Positions 36,501 through 43,998 of a DNA stretch of 64,000 nt are shown in pieces. This DNA comes from Rhodeus uyekii. Its lineage: Eukaryota; Chordata; Actinopteri; Cypriniformes; Acheilognathidae. Each line of letters begins with the position of its first letter. The first letter of the stretch is position 1. The translations under genes were made by a program, and so were the position numbers. The notes beneath the pieces are model-generated. The model worked only from the letters and a program-made list of their open reading frames with translations, was not told the origin of the DNA and made no database searches. The stretch spans positions 2,319,001 through 2,383,000 of the forward strand of contig JAWRVZ010000038.1 of NCBI GenBank assembly GCA_037043235.1, given 5' to 3'.

Positions 36501-37601
36501 TCACTTGCATAATTTGTGCCAATCAACAATAGATATTTGTGGTGATTTATTGGCTTCCATACCAATTAAAAACCATCAAAGTGCAAACGTACACTTAAAT
36601 ATTCCTATCAGTCAAGGTCAAAATAAGTTGGAGCTATATGCGACTTAGGGTACATTTCATTGTTTAATTAAGTTTAGCTTTAGTACTATAAACTACTTTG
36701 TTTGTTGGGTGTGACATATTGTGATATATTTATAAACCCAGGGTCCTGAATCAAATTACAGCACACTGATACATTTTTAACCATTACTTAAACCTTATTA
36801 TATTGTTCCATGTTTCTTACTGTCCACACGGAGTAAGTAATCCTGCATATTAAGGTTTCTTGGAGGTTTATTTTATCGAGGTTGATTGGGCAACAGCAGC
36901 CAACCTGCATTAAAACCTGTATTGTTGTCTTGAAAACACCAAAACTGCAAAGGTGGGGGGCATTTCTCTAACACGTTTAAGGTTCCTGTTCTCTTCGACA
37001 TTTGTACATCTCTTTCCTCGCTTGGCATAAACTAAACAAGCGAATGGCGTTAAAGTTGCCTACTATACTATACATAGCTAATGAATATTTAATTAGATAA
37101 GCGTCAAAGTAGTTGTTGATTGGTCCACTGTTACTAAACAGCTCTTCGTAGGATCCAGCACTGCGTTGTTTACATTTCGGTACGACTATTTTTCGCCGGC
37201 TGCCAGTTTTTGAATTACAACTGTGAATCACCGCGTGCAGGTTAAAAATACCTAAACGCAGAAGGAAAGCCCTGTGCAAAGTGTTTCAGTGCGTAATTGC
37301 TTGCATAATTTACGCATGACTTAACTTGTTGGGTTTTTCATAACGCTCGCATACCAATGAGACAGTATTCTCACAGACTTTCAACTGATTTAAATGACTT
37401 TCCCATCATTCACGCACTAGGTAACAAACACAAAAATATCCTTACCTGGCCCAAATTAGCAAAGCCATATTTTGAGGCGAGTTTATCAGCGTTTACTGGT
37501 CCTCCGGGGATCCGAACAGCCCAGTGATTGGTGTAAACGCGAGAAAGCGACGCTTGCCAAAGCCAAAAAGTTGACAAAACAAAACCAAGCAAGCAACGCA
37601 T
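1609..37601 (-). CDS. pcsk6: PCSK6/PACE4-like proprotein convertase, 12 exons, 3' end outside window
   Basis: Calcium-dependent subtilisin-like serine endoprotease of the secretory pathway that cuts proproteins such as TGF-beta family precursors after paired basic residues. Seen: twelve exons join in frame (37601-37446, 34344-34240, 28768-28658, 27208-27065, 26752-26676, 23810-23722, 19611-19439, 19183-18971, 14653-14553, 13978-13875, 13629-13512, 1797-1609), 526 complete codons. Order: signal peptide, prodomain with RVKR autocleavage site ending at residue 102, catalytic domain with Asp158, His199, oxyanion Asn300 and Ser373, then the start of the P domain with RRGD. These four residues sit exactly five positions beyond furin's, so the domain is intact. 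PCSK6 is preferred over PCSK5 because of blocks such as HCSDKNSRCRSEMN and GIRPDYIDIYSASWG. The remaining P domain and Cys-rich region lie left of base 1. No frameshift was seen, so it looks functional. Confidence 0.9.
6826..7384. mobile_element. Mariner-type miniature inverted-repeat element, TA-flanked
   Basis: 559 bp between TA dinucleotides. The 5' end CAGTGATACCTCGGTTTACG and the reverse complement of the 3' end CAGTAATACCTCGGTTTATG differ at two of 20 positions. Inside are repeated GGTGTACGAGC units and three GC-rich units built on GCGTTCATTCG (about 6960-7025). There is no transposase frame. A related 3' end lies at 48228-48345. Confidence 0.85.
9560..9790 (+). repeat. Fragment of a common cyprinid interspersed repeat
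   Basis: Carries the GGATCATGTGACTCTGAAGA core and the TTTTTGATCAAATAAA end. Other fragments of this family in the window: about 13003-13330, 18250-18720, 24990-25110, 30330-31070 and 33255-33425. Family name not assigned. Confidence 0.65.
10545..12002 (+). mobile_element. Degraded pogo/Tigger-like DNA transposon
   Basis: 1458 bp between TA dinucleotides (10543-10544, 12003-12004). The outer inverted ends read CAGTGGAACC and CAGTGGAACT, with repeated GGTTATCTCGA/TTATGTCGA blocks inside. A degraded frame at about 10880-11050 reads LEEAQEFAITVQEFPDYIDI, then after a frameshift KGKKQQSILDFVKKP and a stop, resembling the C-terminus of pogo-family transposases. A 130-bp piece is duplicated inside (about 11066-11203 and 11648-11795). 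It cannot make a full transposase. Confidence 0.75.
13003..13330 (-). repeat. Fragment of a common cyprinid interspersed repeat
   Basis: Reverse-oriented copy relative to the 9560 fragment: TTTTCAGTGTCACATGATCC followed by TTCAGAAATCACTCTAATATG, then CAAGAAACATTTCTAATTAT. Lies in intron 11 only 180 bp from exon 11. Confidence 0.65.
13512..13629 (-). CDS. pcsk6: pcsk6 exon 11: catalytic-to-P-domain junction
   Basis: Completes Val425, then SHFYGFGLVDAEAMVVEAKK, W, and the variable linker RNVPPQHTCTKTSDRRT, which opens the P domain. Acceptor ctactag|TC, donor CG|gtgaga. The next exon is 11.7 kb away, the largest intron in the window. Confidence 0.9.
13875..13978 (-). CDS. pcsk6: pcsk6 exon 10: end of catalytic domain
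   Basis: Completes Asn390, then PLITWRDVQHLLVKTSRQAH and LKASDWKTNAAGYK, the standard C-terminal part of the peptidase fold. Acceptor ttttcag|T, donor AAAG|gtaaaa. Phases 2 to 1. Confidence 0.9.
14553..14653 (-). CDS. pcsk6: pcsk6 exon 9: catalytic Ser
   Basis: 33 codons plus two bases. Encodes VTTDLRQRCTDGHTGTSVSA and PMVAGVIALALEA. Ser373 in GTSVSAP is the nucleophile. Acceptor gccag|GTA, donor AA|gtgagg. No substitution is seen at any active-site position. Confidence 0.92.
14862..15206 (+). repeat. Interspersed repeat ending in CTATATAAAATAAAGTGACT
   Basis: Contains GAACTGAGCTGGATGATGA, AGAGCTGCTTTATAGC and GCTTTGAAACAATCTGTATT motifs and ends in a CTTGACTTGACT run. A second copy is at 30480-30775 and a 3' fragment at 20425-20490. 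Non-coding. Confidence 0.65.
15512..15548. repeat. GT microsatellite
   Basis: About seventeen GT dinucleotides with one interruption (GTATGTGTG) in pcsk6 intron 8. Confidence 0.95.
16806..16960 (-). mobile_element. tRNA-derived SINE with L2-type tail
   Basis: On the minus strand: GAGCTACA-type head, diverged B-box region (CATGGGTGTAATTCCC), then the tail that inverts to CATTTATGCATTTGGCTGA. Related copies occur at 41068-41205, 41512-41665 (minus) and 48800-48905 (plus). SINE family not named with confidence. Confidence 0.65.
18514..18606. repeat. TA/TG compound microsatellite
   Basis: Alternating TA and GT runs ending in a CA run, in intron 8, inside a diverged cyprinid repeat copy. Confidence 0.95.
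18971..19183 (-). CDS. pcsk6: pcsk6 exon 8: oxyanion-hole Asn
   Basis: 71 codons, phase 0. Encodes GRKGLGSIFVWASGNGGRQG (oxyanion Asn300), the CSCDGYTNSIYTISVSS block and the STLATTYSSGEFYDRKI segment. Acceptor ctgcag|GGC, donor ATA|gttaag. The intron between this exon and exon 7 is the second shortest in the gene (255 bp), after intron 10 (245 bp). Confidence 0.92.
19439..19611 (-). CDS. pcsk6: pcsk6 exon 7: substrate-binding region
   Basis: Completes Gly228, then 57 codons VRMLDGDVTDVVEAKSLGIR through IYSASWGPDDDGKTVDGPG to AFELGIKK. The SASWGPDDDG segment lines the acidic S1/S2 pockets that select Arg/Lys substrates. Acceptor cactaag|GT. The donor AAG|gttgtt is weak at +3 to +6, yet the phase and the protein both require this boundary. 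Confidence 0.9.
19612..23721 (-). other. pcsk6: pcsk6 intron 6
   Basis: No exon recognised. Holds a short tail of an interspersed repeat at 20425-20490, a run of ten G at about 21020-21030, an inverted-repeat element at 22288-22944, and a non-repetitive higher-complexity stretch at about 23100-23660. Confidence 0.7.
22288..22944. mobile_element. Miniature inverted-repeat element, non-coding
   Basis: Ends TAAAGTGTTCCTGTTATGCT (22288) and AGCATAACAGGGACACTTTA (ending 22944) are inverted copies with one mismatch. The 657 bp between carries only short accidental frames. Superfamily not assigned. Confidence 0.75.
23722..23810 (-). CDS. pcsk6: pcsk6 exon 6: catalytic His
   Basis: Completes Lys198, then HGTRCAGEVAAVANNSHC and IVGIAYNARIGG. 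His199 of HGT is the catalytic base. Acceptor ctttcag|G and donor GGAG|gtatgc fit the consensus; phases 2 to 1 match the neighbouring exons. Confidence 0.92.
23811..26675 (-). other. pcsk6: pcsk6 intron 5
   Basis: AT-rich; an ATT microsatellite near 24275-24290, a piece of the cyprinid repeat family (about 24990-25110, with the CACATGATCCTTCAGAAATC core) and, at 26085-26222, one copy of a direct repeat whose partner lies in intron 3. 25200-25850 is non-repetitive with no recognised content. Confidence 0.65.
26085..26222 (+). repeat. Intronic direct repeat, copy 1
   Basis: Shares GTCCTTCAGGGTCTCATTTA, TGATTCTTTTCA and AAGTCAACATCA blocks with 27374-27545. The two copies are separated by 1.15 kb that contains pcsk6 exons 4 and 5. 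Confidence 0.85.
26676..26752 (-). CDS. pcsk6: pcsk6 exon 5: calcium-site loop
   Basis: 25 codons plus two bases (AA of Lys198). Encodes DQLASYDVNGNDYDPTPRYD and then SSNEN, the convertase loop that carries calcium-binding acidic residues just before the catalytic His. Acceptor atttag|GAT; donor AA|gtgagt, a strong match. Confidence 0.92.
27065..27208 (-). CDS. pcsk6: pcsk6 exon 4: catalytic Asp
   Basis: 48 codons, phase 0. Starts HCSDKNSRCRSEMN and contains ITILDDGIERNHPDL with the catalytic Asp158 (first D of DDG). Acceptor ttccag|CAC; donor TAT|gtgaga. It lies in a 1.15 kb interval between two copies of an intronic direct repeat. Confidence 0.92.
27374..27545 (+). repeat. Intronic direct repeat, copy 2
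   Basis: Partner of 26085-26222, with a 28-bp extra segment (TTATTCAGCAGCAGAGAG region). Same orientation. Confidence 0.85.
28658..28768 (-). CDS. pcsk6: pcsk6 exon 3: prodomain end and RVKR autocleavage site
   Basis: 37 codons, phase 0. Encodes VEWAQQQVVKSRVKR, the primary autoprocessing site, then the mature enzyme start HTRSDPSYIHFNDPKWSNMW. Acceptor ctgcag|gtt; donor ATT|gttagt, which has T at +3 but otherwise fits. The SDP..FNDP.WSNMWY pattern is closer to PCSK6 than to PCSK5 or furin. Confidence 0.9.
30330..31070 (+). repeat. Cyprinid repeat interrupted by a second repeat
   Basis: The outer element starts TATTCAATAGTTTGGGGTCA and resumes after about 30780 with TTCAGTGTCACACGACCCTT, running to about 31070. 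The 30455-30775 block inside is a different repeat (GAGCTGCTTTATAG, GAAGCTGCTTTGAAACA), also seen at 14862-15206. Confidence 0.65.
33431..34141. mobile_element. Tigger/mariner-type non-autonomous element, TA-flanked
   Basis: 711 bp with TA on both sides (33429-33430, 34142-34143). The 5' end begins CAGTGATCCCTCG followed by TTTATCGCGG; the 3' end inverts to CAGTAATCCCTTG. It lies inside a copy of a common cyprinid repeat (33255-33425), so it inserted later. An 87-codon frame on the minus strand (33737-34000) matches nothing I recognise. Confidence 0.8.
34240..34344 (-). CDS. pcsk6: pcsk6 exon 2: prodomain with secondary cleavage site
   Basis: 35 codons, phase 0 at both ends (acceptor tctgtag, donor AAG|gtaagc). 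Encodes IGGLEHHYHFHHSRVVRRS followed by the conserved GAHSFIHMDPK. RVVRR, ending at residue 70, matches the internal prodomain site that convertases cleave after acidification. The histidine run before it is richer than in the human paralogues as I recall them; see findings. Confidence 0.9.
34345..37445 (-). other. pcsk6: pcsk6 intron 1
   Basis: 3.1 kb between the signal-peptide exon and exon 2. I see no transposon ends, tandem repeat or exon-like reading frame of note. Partial cyprinid repeat sequence occurs around 34680-34730. The rest is ordinary AT-rich DNA. Confidence 0.6.
37446..37601 (-). CDS. pcsk6: pcsk6 exon 1: signal peptide and prodomain start
   Basis: Encodes 52 residues from MRCLLGF. 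A hydrophobic stretch of about 20 residues (LLGFVLSTFWLW core) is followed by RVYTNHWAV, the usual convertase prodomain start. Ends CAG|gtaagg, phase 0. An in-frame ATG 16 codons upstream (37649) would put a polar MFHLPQSCQ segment before the hydrophobic core, so the downstream Met is the likelier start, but this is not certain. Confidence 0.88.
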
Positions 37602-38100
37602 ATTGCTCGTATATAGTCCAGCCTGGCAACTTTGCGGTAAATGAAACACGCACGATCGATCGCCTCAAAACACGAGCATCAAACCTTCAGTCCTGGCGCG
37701 CGATACATCCAAAACATAATTTAGTTACTCCTGCATTATTTACTCCCATTCAAAACACCGCATCCCTTCTCAACGCTTCATTTTTTGGAACTCAAGTTCA
37801 GTAAACCTGAAATATTGGTCGCGTTTCACGACAGATGGCACGCCAGCCAATATAAGTGTTGTGAGCCTATGGCAGAATGAGCGCGCGCTCCTATTGAGGT
37901 TTAGCAGCACGAGCTTATGGCCAAGGCTTGCATGCGCAAGTGTGTTAGATGGACGCCAATAAAAGGCGTTTATATTCAGACAAGTCGCGTGCAAGTAACT
38001 GAGATATGCAGATTCACAGCTCATATGTAATTCGCTTTGATCTCTAATGATGACTGACTAGAAGTAGGTACAAGTATTTAGTATCAGGTACCTACAAGTA
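37602..38100 (-). promoter_or_regulatory. Likely pcsk6 5' UTR and promoter region
   Basis: Non-repetitive sequence immediately upstream of the signal-peptide exon, before the microsatellite block starting near 38310. It is richer in CpG than the flanks (for example around 37690-37710 and 37880-37900). No clear TATA box in a sensible position was recognised, so the start site is unplaced. Its role is inferred only from position. Confidence 0.4.
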
Positions 38101-38309
38101 TTTTTCTAACTGTTGTTATAGAAGGGGGGAACCTCGTGTCTGGACACCTGTCAAAACGGGGTCCGTCTCCATCTCATATTTTAACCCAAATTTAAACTAA
38201 ATAAAAAACTAAATAAGAAATTATATTTAGCTTACTTCAAAACATTTTTTAAGGCAAATACAATGCCTCCCTTCAATTCTCATTACTACAACATGATAAA
38301 CAAATTAAA

Positions 38310-38345
38310 AAAAATAGAGAGAGAGAGAGTGTTTTATGTATATAT

Positions 38346-38419
<74 letters not shown>

Positions 38420-38637
38420 GTATTACTATATTTAATATATAATATAAACTAAATATATATATATATATATATATAATTGTATTACTATATTTAATATATA
38501 ATATATAATATATATTATTTATATTTAATATAATATATTATATTTATTATATTTAATATTATATTGCATATATTTCAACACTTTTACCAATTTATATATA
38601 TATATATATATATATAGTATATATTTCAACAGTTTTA

Positions 38638-38701
<64 letters not shown>

Positions 38702-38760
38702 TATATATAGGTAAAACTGTTGAAATATATACAATATAATATATATATATATCAATTTTA
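38310..38760. repeat. GA, CT and TA microsatellites with inverted repeats
   Basis: A GA run (38317-38330), a CT run (38348-38386), then several TA runs to 38760. Three copies of ATATATTTCAACA-TTTTACC are interspersed, the last inverted (38706-38732), so the longest TA run is bracketed by an inverted repeat. Confidence 0.9.
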
Positions 38761-39352
38761 TTTTTATTTTTTACTCAGAACAAAAGCACTGATAGTGTAT
38801 TCACAGCTAAGTTCTGTTTCAAAAACGGGGATATAATTCTCTTTTTCTACTTCTATCTCTACCATCTGTGCCTTCCCTGCGGAGTTAGAAAAAAGAAGAC
38901 CAGACGCTCTCCGTTTCCACTTGTAAATGATCAGGATATCTCTGCTTATGAAAAGCAACACCATCTAAATTTAGACCCCATTCCCCAGATTCATTGTCAA
39001 CACATTACATTTTACCAAACACGGAGAAGGGGTATTAACAGTAAGTGGCATGGCATCTTATGCACAGAAGCCATTGGCACATACAGTGGCACATCCGGTT
39101 ATCATTGGCACGTGCTGTCATCTCAGCATAATCCCAATAATTTGGTTGAAGAGGAACTGTAAAAGGTGCACTATAACATTTTTTTAAAGTTGCTGCCTTA
39201 CATTTTTTTAACTACAATCAACTTGGATTTTTAAGTCATTTCAACTTAAATTACATTACATTACATTATAACTTATCCAAAAAGTTGAAATTGCTTAACT
39301 GATTTTCATTTGAGTTAAAGAAATGTAAAACATATGTTATCATAATTTATTT

Positions 39353-39354
<2 letters not shown>

Positions 39355-39440
<86 letters not shown>
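39355..39440. repeat. TA and GATA microsatellite
   Basis: A TA run (about 39357-39387) followed by about 13 GATA units to 39440. No protein-coding signal; the reading frames across it are artefacts. Confidence 0.95.
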
Positions 39441-41067
39441 TATTACAGTACATAAAATCCTTTTTTTTACAATGTGGCTGCTGTTTCTGTGTAACTCTGC
39501 ATAGCATGAAAGCTGCCGTGTGATGTCCGCGCAAATATACTTTGAAAGGCAGGTATGACATCATACCATTGCATTTGAACCGAATGTAATGATTGGACAA
39601 ACATTTTATGGTCAACATAAAAACAAATCATTTACACTCTAGTTACATTATGAATTAGCATGAGTGATCAAGGTGTATTTAATATTTCATTTTTTTATAT
39701 TTAAAAAGTACTGTTCACTTTCATAGTACAGTACTGTTTTTCTTTCATTTTTGTAAAAAAGTTATGCACTTATTTAAGTTATGTTTGTTTTCTCCAGCAT
39801 CCATTTTACAAACAATCAGTTGATTAATCATTTATCGGCCAGCATGGATCTAATAATCAAACAATTATTTTGGTTGTCATATTGCATTAAGTTTTACTTA
39901 AAACCTAAAACTTGCTTTTTTAATTCAAAGAAAACAAAAATGGAAAAACAGTTAAAATCTAACACAGTCTTTCTGCTCAAACGGTGTATACATTTTTTTT
40001 ATTTTTTTATTTTTTTTATTATTTTGCATGTACTTCCAATACTAAAGCGTGTTTATTTATTTATTTTAAATACTTTTCATACTTAAGTGCAATAAATATA
40101 AAATACTTTTAAAGTTTTACTCCAATAATATTCTAAATAGTGACTAACATCTACCAAAGTCATTTTCAGTGGCACATGCCACTCAAATACATAGGAACAT
40201 AGCTGGCACATATTTTTCAAACATGTAGTCAGTTTTTGGAACATAAGAAAAGCGGCATATGCTAATATTTTCTATGCATACGATGCCATGCCACTTAATG
40301 TTAATAATGCTACTGGAGACATGCAGCCATAATGATACCCAAATAAGCCAACCGATAGGTCTTCTGATGTATATGACTCAGGTTCCTCCTTCAATTTAAG
40401 TCTTAAGAGATTTGTTTTGCCCATTTTATCATTCACCAGGTACAAATAATGGGTCAGATTGCTTAGAAAAGTAATAGCACACTTCTCCTTAACAAGCTGC
40501 AAGACACAAACTATGCAGAATGAGTTTGACTACTTGCTTATAGTGATGCTCACCACAGCAAACATCACTAATAAAACAAAAGGCGACCTGAAATGAGATT
40601 CTCCTGAGTAGCCGGAGAGCATTTTAAAGAACAATAAGCTCTGGTCTATACAGTGCTCGGCTCTATATATTCATAGCTGTCTTTAAACTCATGACCTCAG
40701 AAGATGTTTATAGGATAACAGCGCCGTGCAATCCTCCTTGAAATATTGTTGAGTATTATCTGTGATGTAAGCTATGCTTTAAAGGAAAACATTTCACAGT
40801 CTGGATTTATTTTATTGGTATTATATACGCCTGATCAGCTTCGTTCTTAGTTTGGGATCCCTGAAAAAGAAGTGCAGGTTTCTATTGAAAGATGTTGTTG
40901 TGTTGCAAGCGGTTCACCATGTGAGGCAGTCAGGCGTGAGTAAAAAAAAAAATGTTTAACATCAATGGAATGTTTTTATTGCACGAAAGTTTCTTTACAG
41001 TTGAAAGTGTTTTTCAAGATTACACAAGGTTTTTTAAGATTTGACCGTTCATTTACACAACAGCAGT

Positions 41068-41205
41068 GTTTGGGGTCACTTTTATCCAAAGCAACTTACA
41101 TTGCATTCAAGGTACACATTGACATCCAGTTCTTGCTTTCCCTGGGAATCGAACCCATGATCTTGGCATTGCAAGCAGCGCATTCTGCTTTTTGAGATGC
41201 AGGAA
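41068..41205 (-). mobile_element. tRNA-derived SINE with L2-type tail
   Basis: Shows CTTTTATCCAAAGCAACTTA, then TTCTTGCTTTCCCTGGGAA and TCGAACCCATGATCTTGGC: an inverted tRNA B box (GGTTCGA) followed by the L2-type tail. The head is diverged. Confidence 0.65.
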
Positions 41206-41511
41206 AGCCAGGAAAGTCCATTATTGTTATTTAAAGGTACTCTAAAGATTATTTAAAAAATATATATGTATATGTATACGTATATTTTTTGGACAAATGT
41301 ATTTTCTATGGTGTGTGTAACAGAGACAAGGGGCCTCCGAAGGTTTTGGTCCACAGCAGCACCCCTTCTCTGAATGTACCCGCGGTTGGAGGCGCAAAAT
41401 GAAGTGACTGGATATTGTAATCCAAACATTTAGAGTTTATTCTAAGTGTCCAAAAACAAAACAAATAAATAAACCAATAAATAAACCAATGTCCCCAACG
41501 GTATGCAAATG

Positions 41512-41665
41512 TACATTTACATTTATGCATTTGGCAGACGCTTTTATCTAAAGTGTCTTACATTGCATTCAAATGTACATATTGAAATTCTAATCAGTTC
41601 TTGCTTTCCCTGGGATTCGAACCCATGACCTTGGCGTAATAAGCTGCAATGCTCTACAGTTTAAG
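41512..41665 (-). mobile_element. tRNA-derived SINE with L2-type tail
   Basis: The best preserved copy: ACATTTATGCATTTGGCAGA with CGCTTTTATCT tail, TTGCTTTCCCTGGGATTCGA body, CCCATGACCTTGGCGTAAT and the ATGCTCTACAG head, all in reverse orientation. It lies 300 bp from another copy in the same orientation. Confidence 0.7.
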
Positions 41666-42553
41666 CTTAGGCTGTAAATATTCAATATATTAATTTCTTT
41701 ACTACTTTTTTAACTATTGCACATACAGACATTAAAACTACAGTTCAAATGATTTGCTTTTGTGATTCGTTTCCTTTCCCATTTCTAATCCCACACTGAC
41801 TAGACACAAACACACACACACACACAGGCGTTTTCTGACTAGACACACGCACACAGGCGTTTTTGCAGCAATGCCACAAAACTGTTTTTGATTCCCCAAA
41901 GTACCATACAGTGAAAAGTTCTTTTAAAGAACCCTTTTTTTCTTAATGTTGTTACGTTCCTCGTTGATGTAGATGTTATTTTGTCTAGGAATGTTATAAG
42001 ACGCAACAAAGAGGAATATCTTATATGTGCGTGTGAGCTCATTTGATTCTTCAAGCCGATCATTTGGCAGAGAGAGAAAAATTGCCAAGGCTTTTAGTGG
42101 TGGTACTGAGCATGTTTTTACTTGCTTACCGTGAGCAATGAAGGGGAATTATTGAGCATTGTGTCATTAGAAGTGTAGGCCTACTGTCATGCTCATTCTT
42201 AAAGTTCAGCTTTATCTCGAAAGGAAAGAACTGCGCTGTCACCTTTACCCAGATGTCCTTTGTGATTTGAAATAGGCCTGATATGACATTTCATTTACAG
42301 TTATTCATTCCGCAGACACCTTTATTCTTAAAAATGACAAAAACATGAGTAATTAATCTTAAAGAAGCTGTATAGCTAGGCTATATGAGAAATGCTGCAA
42401 TACAAAGTTATAGTGACAAACTGTGAAACAACAGTAAAACTAAAACAGTTTTCTCACTTATTCCACCATCTTTGAATAGTTGTTTACTGAGCTTGTCACA
42501 GTGCATTATGGGATTGTCTTATTTGCAAATAATACATAAAATGAGGCGTCATA

Positions 42554-42976
42554 CTCAGCAAAAAAAGAAACGGCCTCCAACTTTCAACTGTATTTTCTTC
42601 AGCACGATTTCTTATTATGTGTAAAAATTCGTATGAGCATAAAAAGATTCAACCTCATGCCTCATGCCTCTGCAGCATGTTGAAACAGATGATCAGGACC
42701 CTGGGCTTCTTTCTTCTGGTGTTTTTCAGAGTCAGTAGAAAGATGTCTTTAGGGTCCTAAAGACAAGTTATCGTAAATATGACCTAACTGTCCACTGTCT
42801 GTCCACAGGTGCATGTGCAATTATTGTTAATGGGTTATTGAACAAGAGTGAAAAAAAATTATTAAACACTTCCCAATAAAGATCTGAAAAGCTTCTTTGG
42901 TCTTTTTCCACACAAAAAAAAAAGTTTAAAAAAGTATCCCTGAAAAGGTACGTTTCTTTTTTTTGTAGAGTTGATA
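42554..42976. mobile_element. Internally deleted Tc1-like transposon
   Basis: Begins CTCAGCAAAAAAAGAAACG and ends with the inverse CGTTTCTTTT...TTGTAGAG, the terminal repeats of a Tc1 family common in fish. About 420 bp remain where a full element is about 1.5-1.6 kb. Only the flanks of the transposase start (around 42690-42760) survive, so it is non-autonomous. Confidence 0.75.
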
Positions 42977-43967
42977 TAGAAGGTAGCATATTCTCTTCCT
43001 TTTGGAAAAGCCTTTGCATCTGGAAGATAGGCTACCTTACAATGCTAATATGTTTTGAAATATTTAAAAAATATCATTTTCTAAGCTAAAGATTTTGGGA
43101 TTCTCCATTTTTCTGACTTTGTGCTTCTGGTCCATATTGCACATGGTACATCTTAAATGCATGCACATCTTTATCCTGTATCATTTTCTTCTAAAAATCT
43201 CTTTAAACTCCAAATGGGGTGGTTGCATAATGTTTTTTTTTGCTGCCCACAGAGCAGAATTTGGCAGGTAGAGTTGGCTTGCGCTTCGCTCCGGAGAACT
43301 CGGCCAGCTGAATTTCTCATGATTTCTTCAGTGCTGGCAGGTATGTTAGTGTTAGAGGTTAACAGGTGGATAAGTCAATCTGTCACTAACATGTTTATCA
43401 TATTGCTCTTTGCACAGTTGGACATTTTTCTGCATAAAGCTTCTTCTGTATGTGGCCATCACAGCTTTGCATAACCACTTTTTTTTTATTTTCACATTAT
43501 AAGATTAAATACTAAATCCAATTCAGTGAGCTGAATTTCTCTGTGGTTTGACTATGATGACCTGTGTTATTTCATAACATACAACATCTCACATCTGTTG
43601 AACATCGTGATGGAAAAAAAGGCAGAAAGTTGAATGATTTGCCGCCAAAGTATATTTTCAGGTGGTAGTTGAAAAAAAAACTGCTTCGCTCACAACTATT
43701 GTTCTTTCAGGTTAGTAAATATGGAAACGATGTTTGAACCGTTGTATTACAAATACTTCTTATTGCCTCTTTTAAGATGAATCGCTTGTTGCATTCCTCA
43801 CTTGTAAGTCACTTTGAATAAAATGTAAATGTAAATGGTGTCATTAAGAACAAAATATTAGTTCACTTTCAGAGGAGTGAAAGTAATATATCTCGAATTA
43901 TTAAAACAAATCATGGAAAAGTTAGAAGCAGTATATAATATGCATCTAAAATATACTACAAATAATC

Positions 43968-43998
<31 letters not shown>

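Larger units (their letters stand above)
38101..42553. other. Intergenic region, left part
   Basis: No exon recognised. Apart from the microsatellites and two SINEs, it contains unique AT-rich DNA (38760-39340, 39450-41060), a short GC-richer patch at about 41330-41400 and a CA run at 41811-41826. Confidence 0.6.

Noticed and set aside
1609..37601. Assignment of the convertase to PCSK5 or furin
   Set aside because: The HCSDKNSRCRSEMN, SDP/FNDPKWSNMW and GIRPDYIDIYSASWG blocks fit PCSK6 better; PCSK5 differs at the equivalent positions (for example the SFNPQHVHIYSASW region). Without alignment a small doubt remains.
39376..39440. Regularly spaced GATA units considered as a CRISPR-like array
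   Set aside because: A simple tetranucleotide microsatellite with no spacers in a eukaryotic genome.
43157..43474. 105-residue plus-strand frame
   Set aside because: No recognisable domain, low-complexity flanks and no transcript features.
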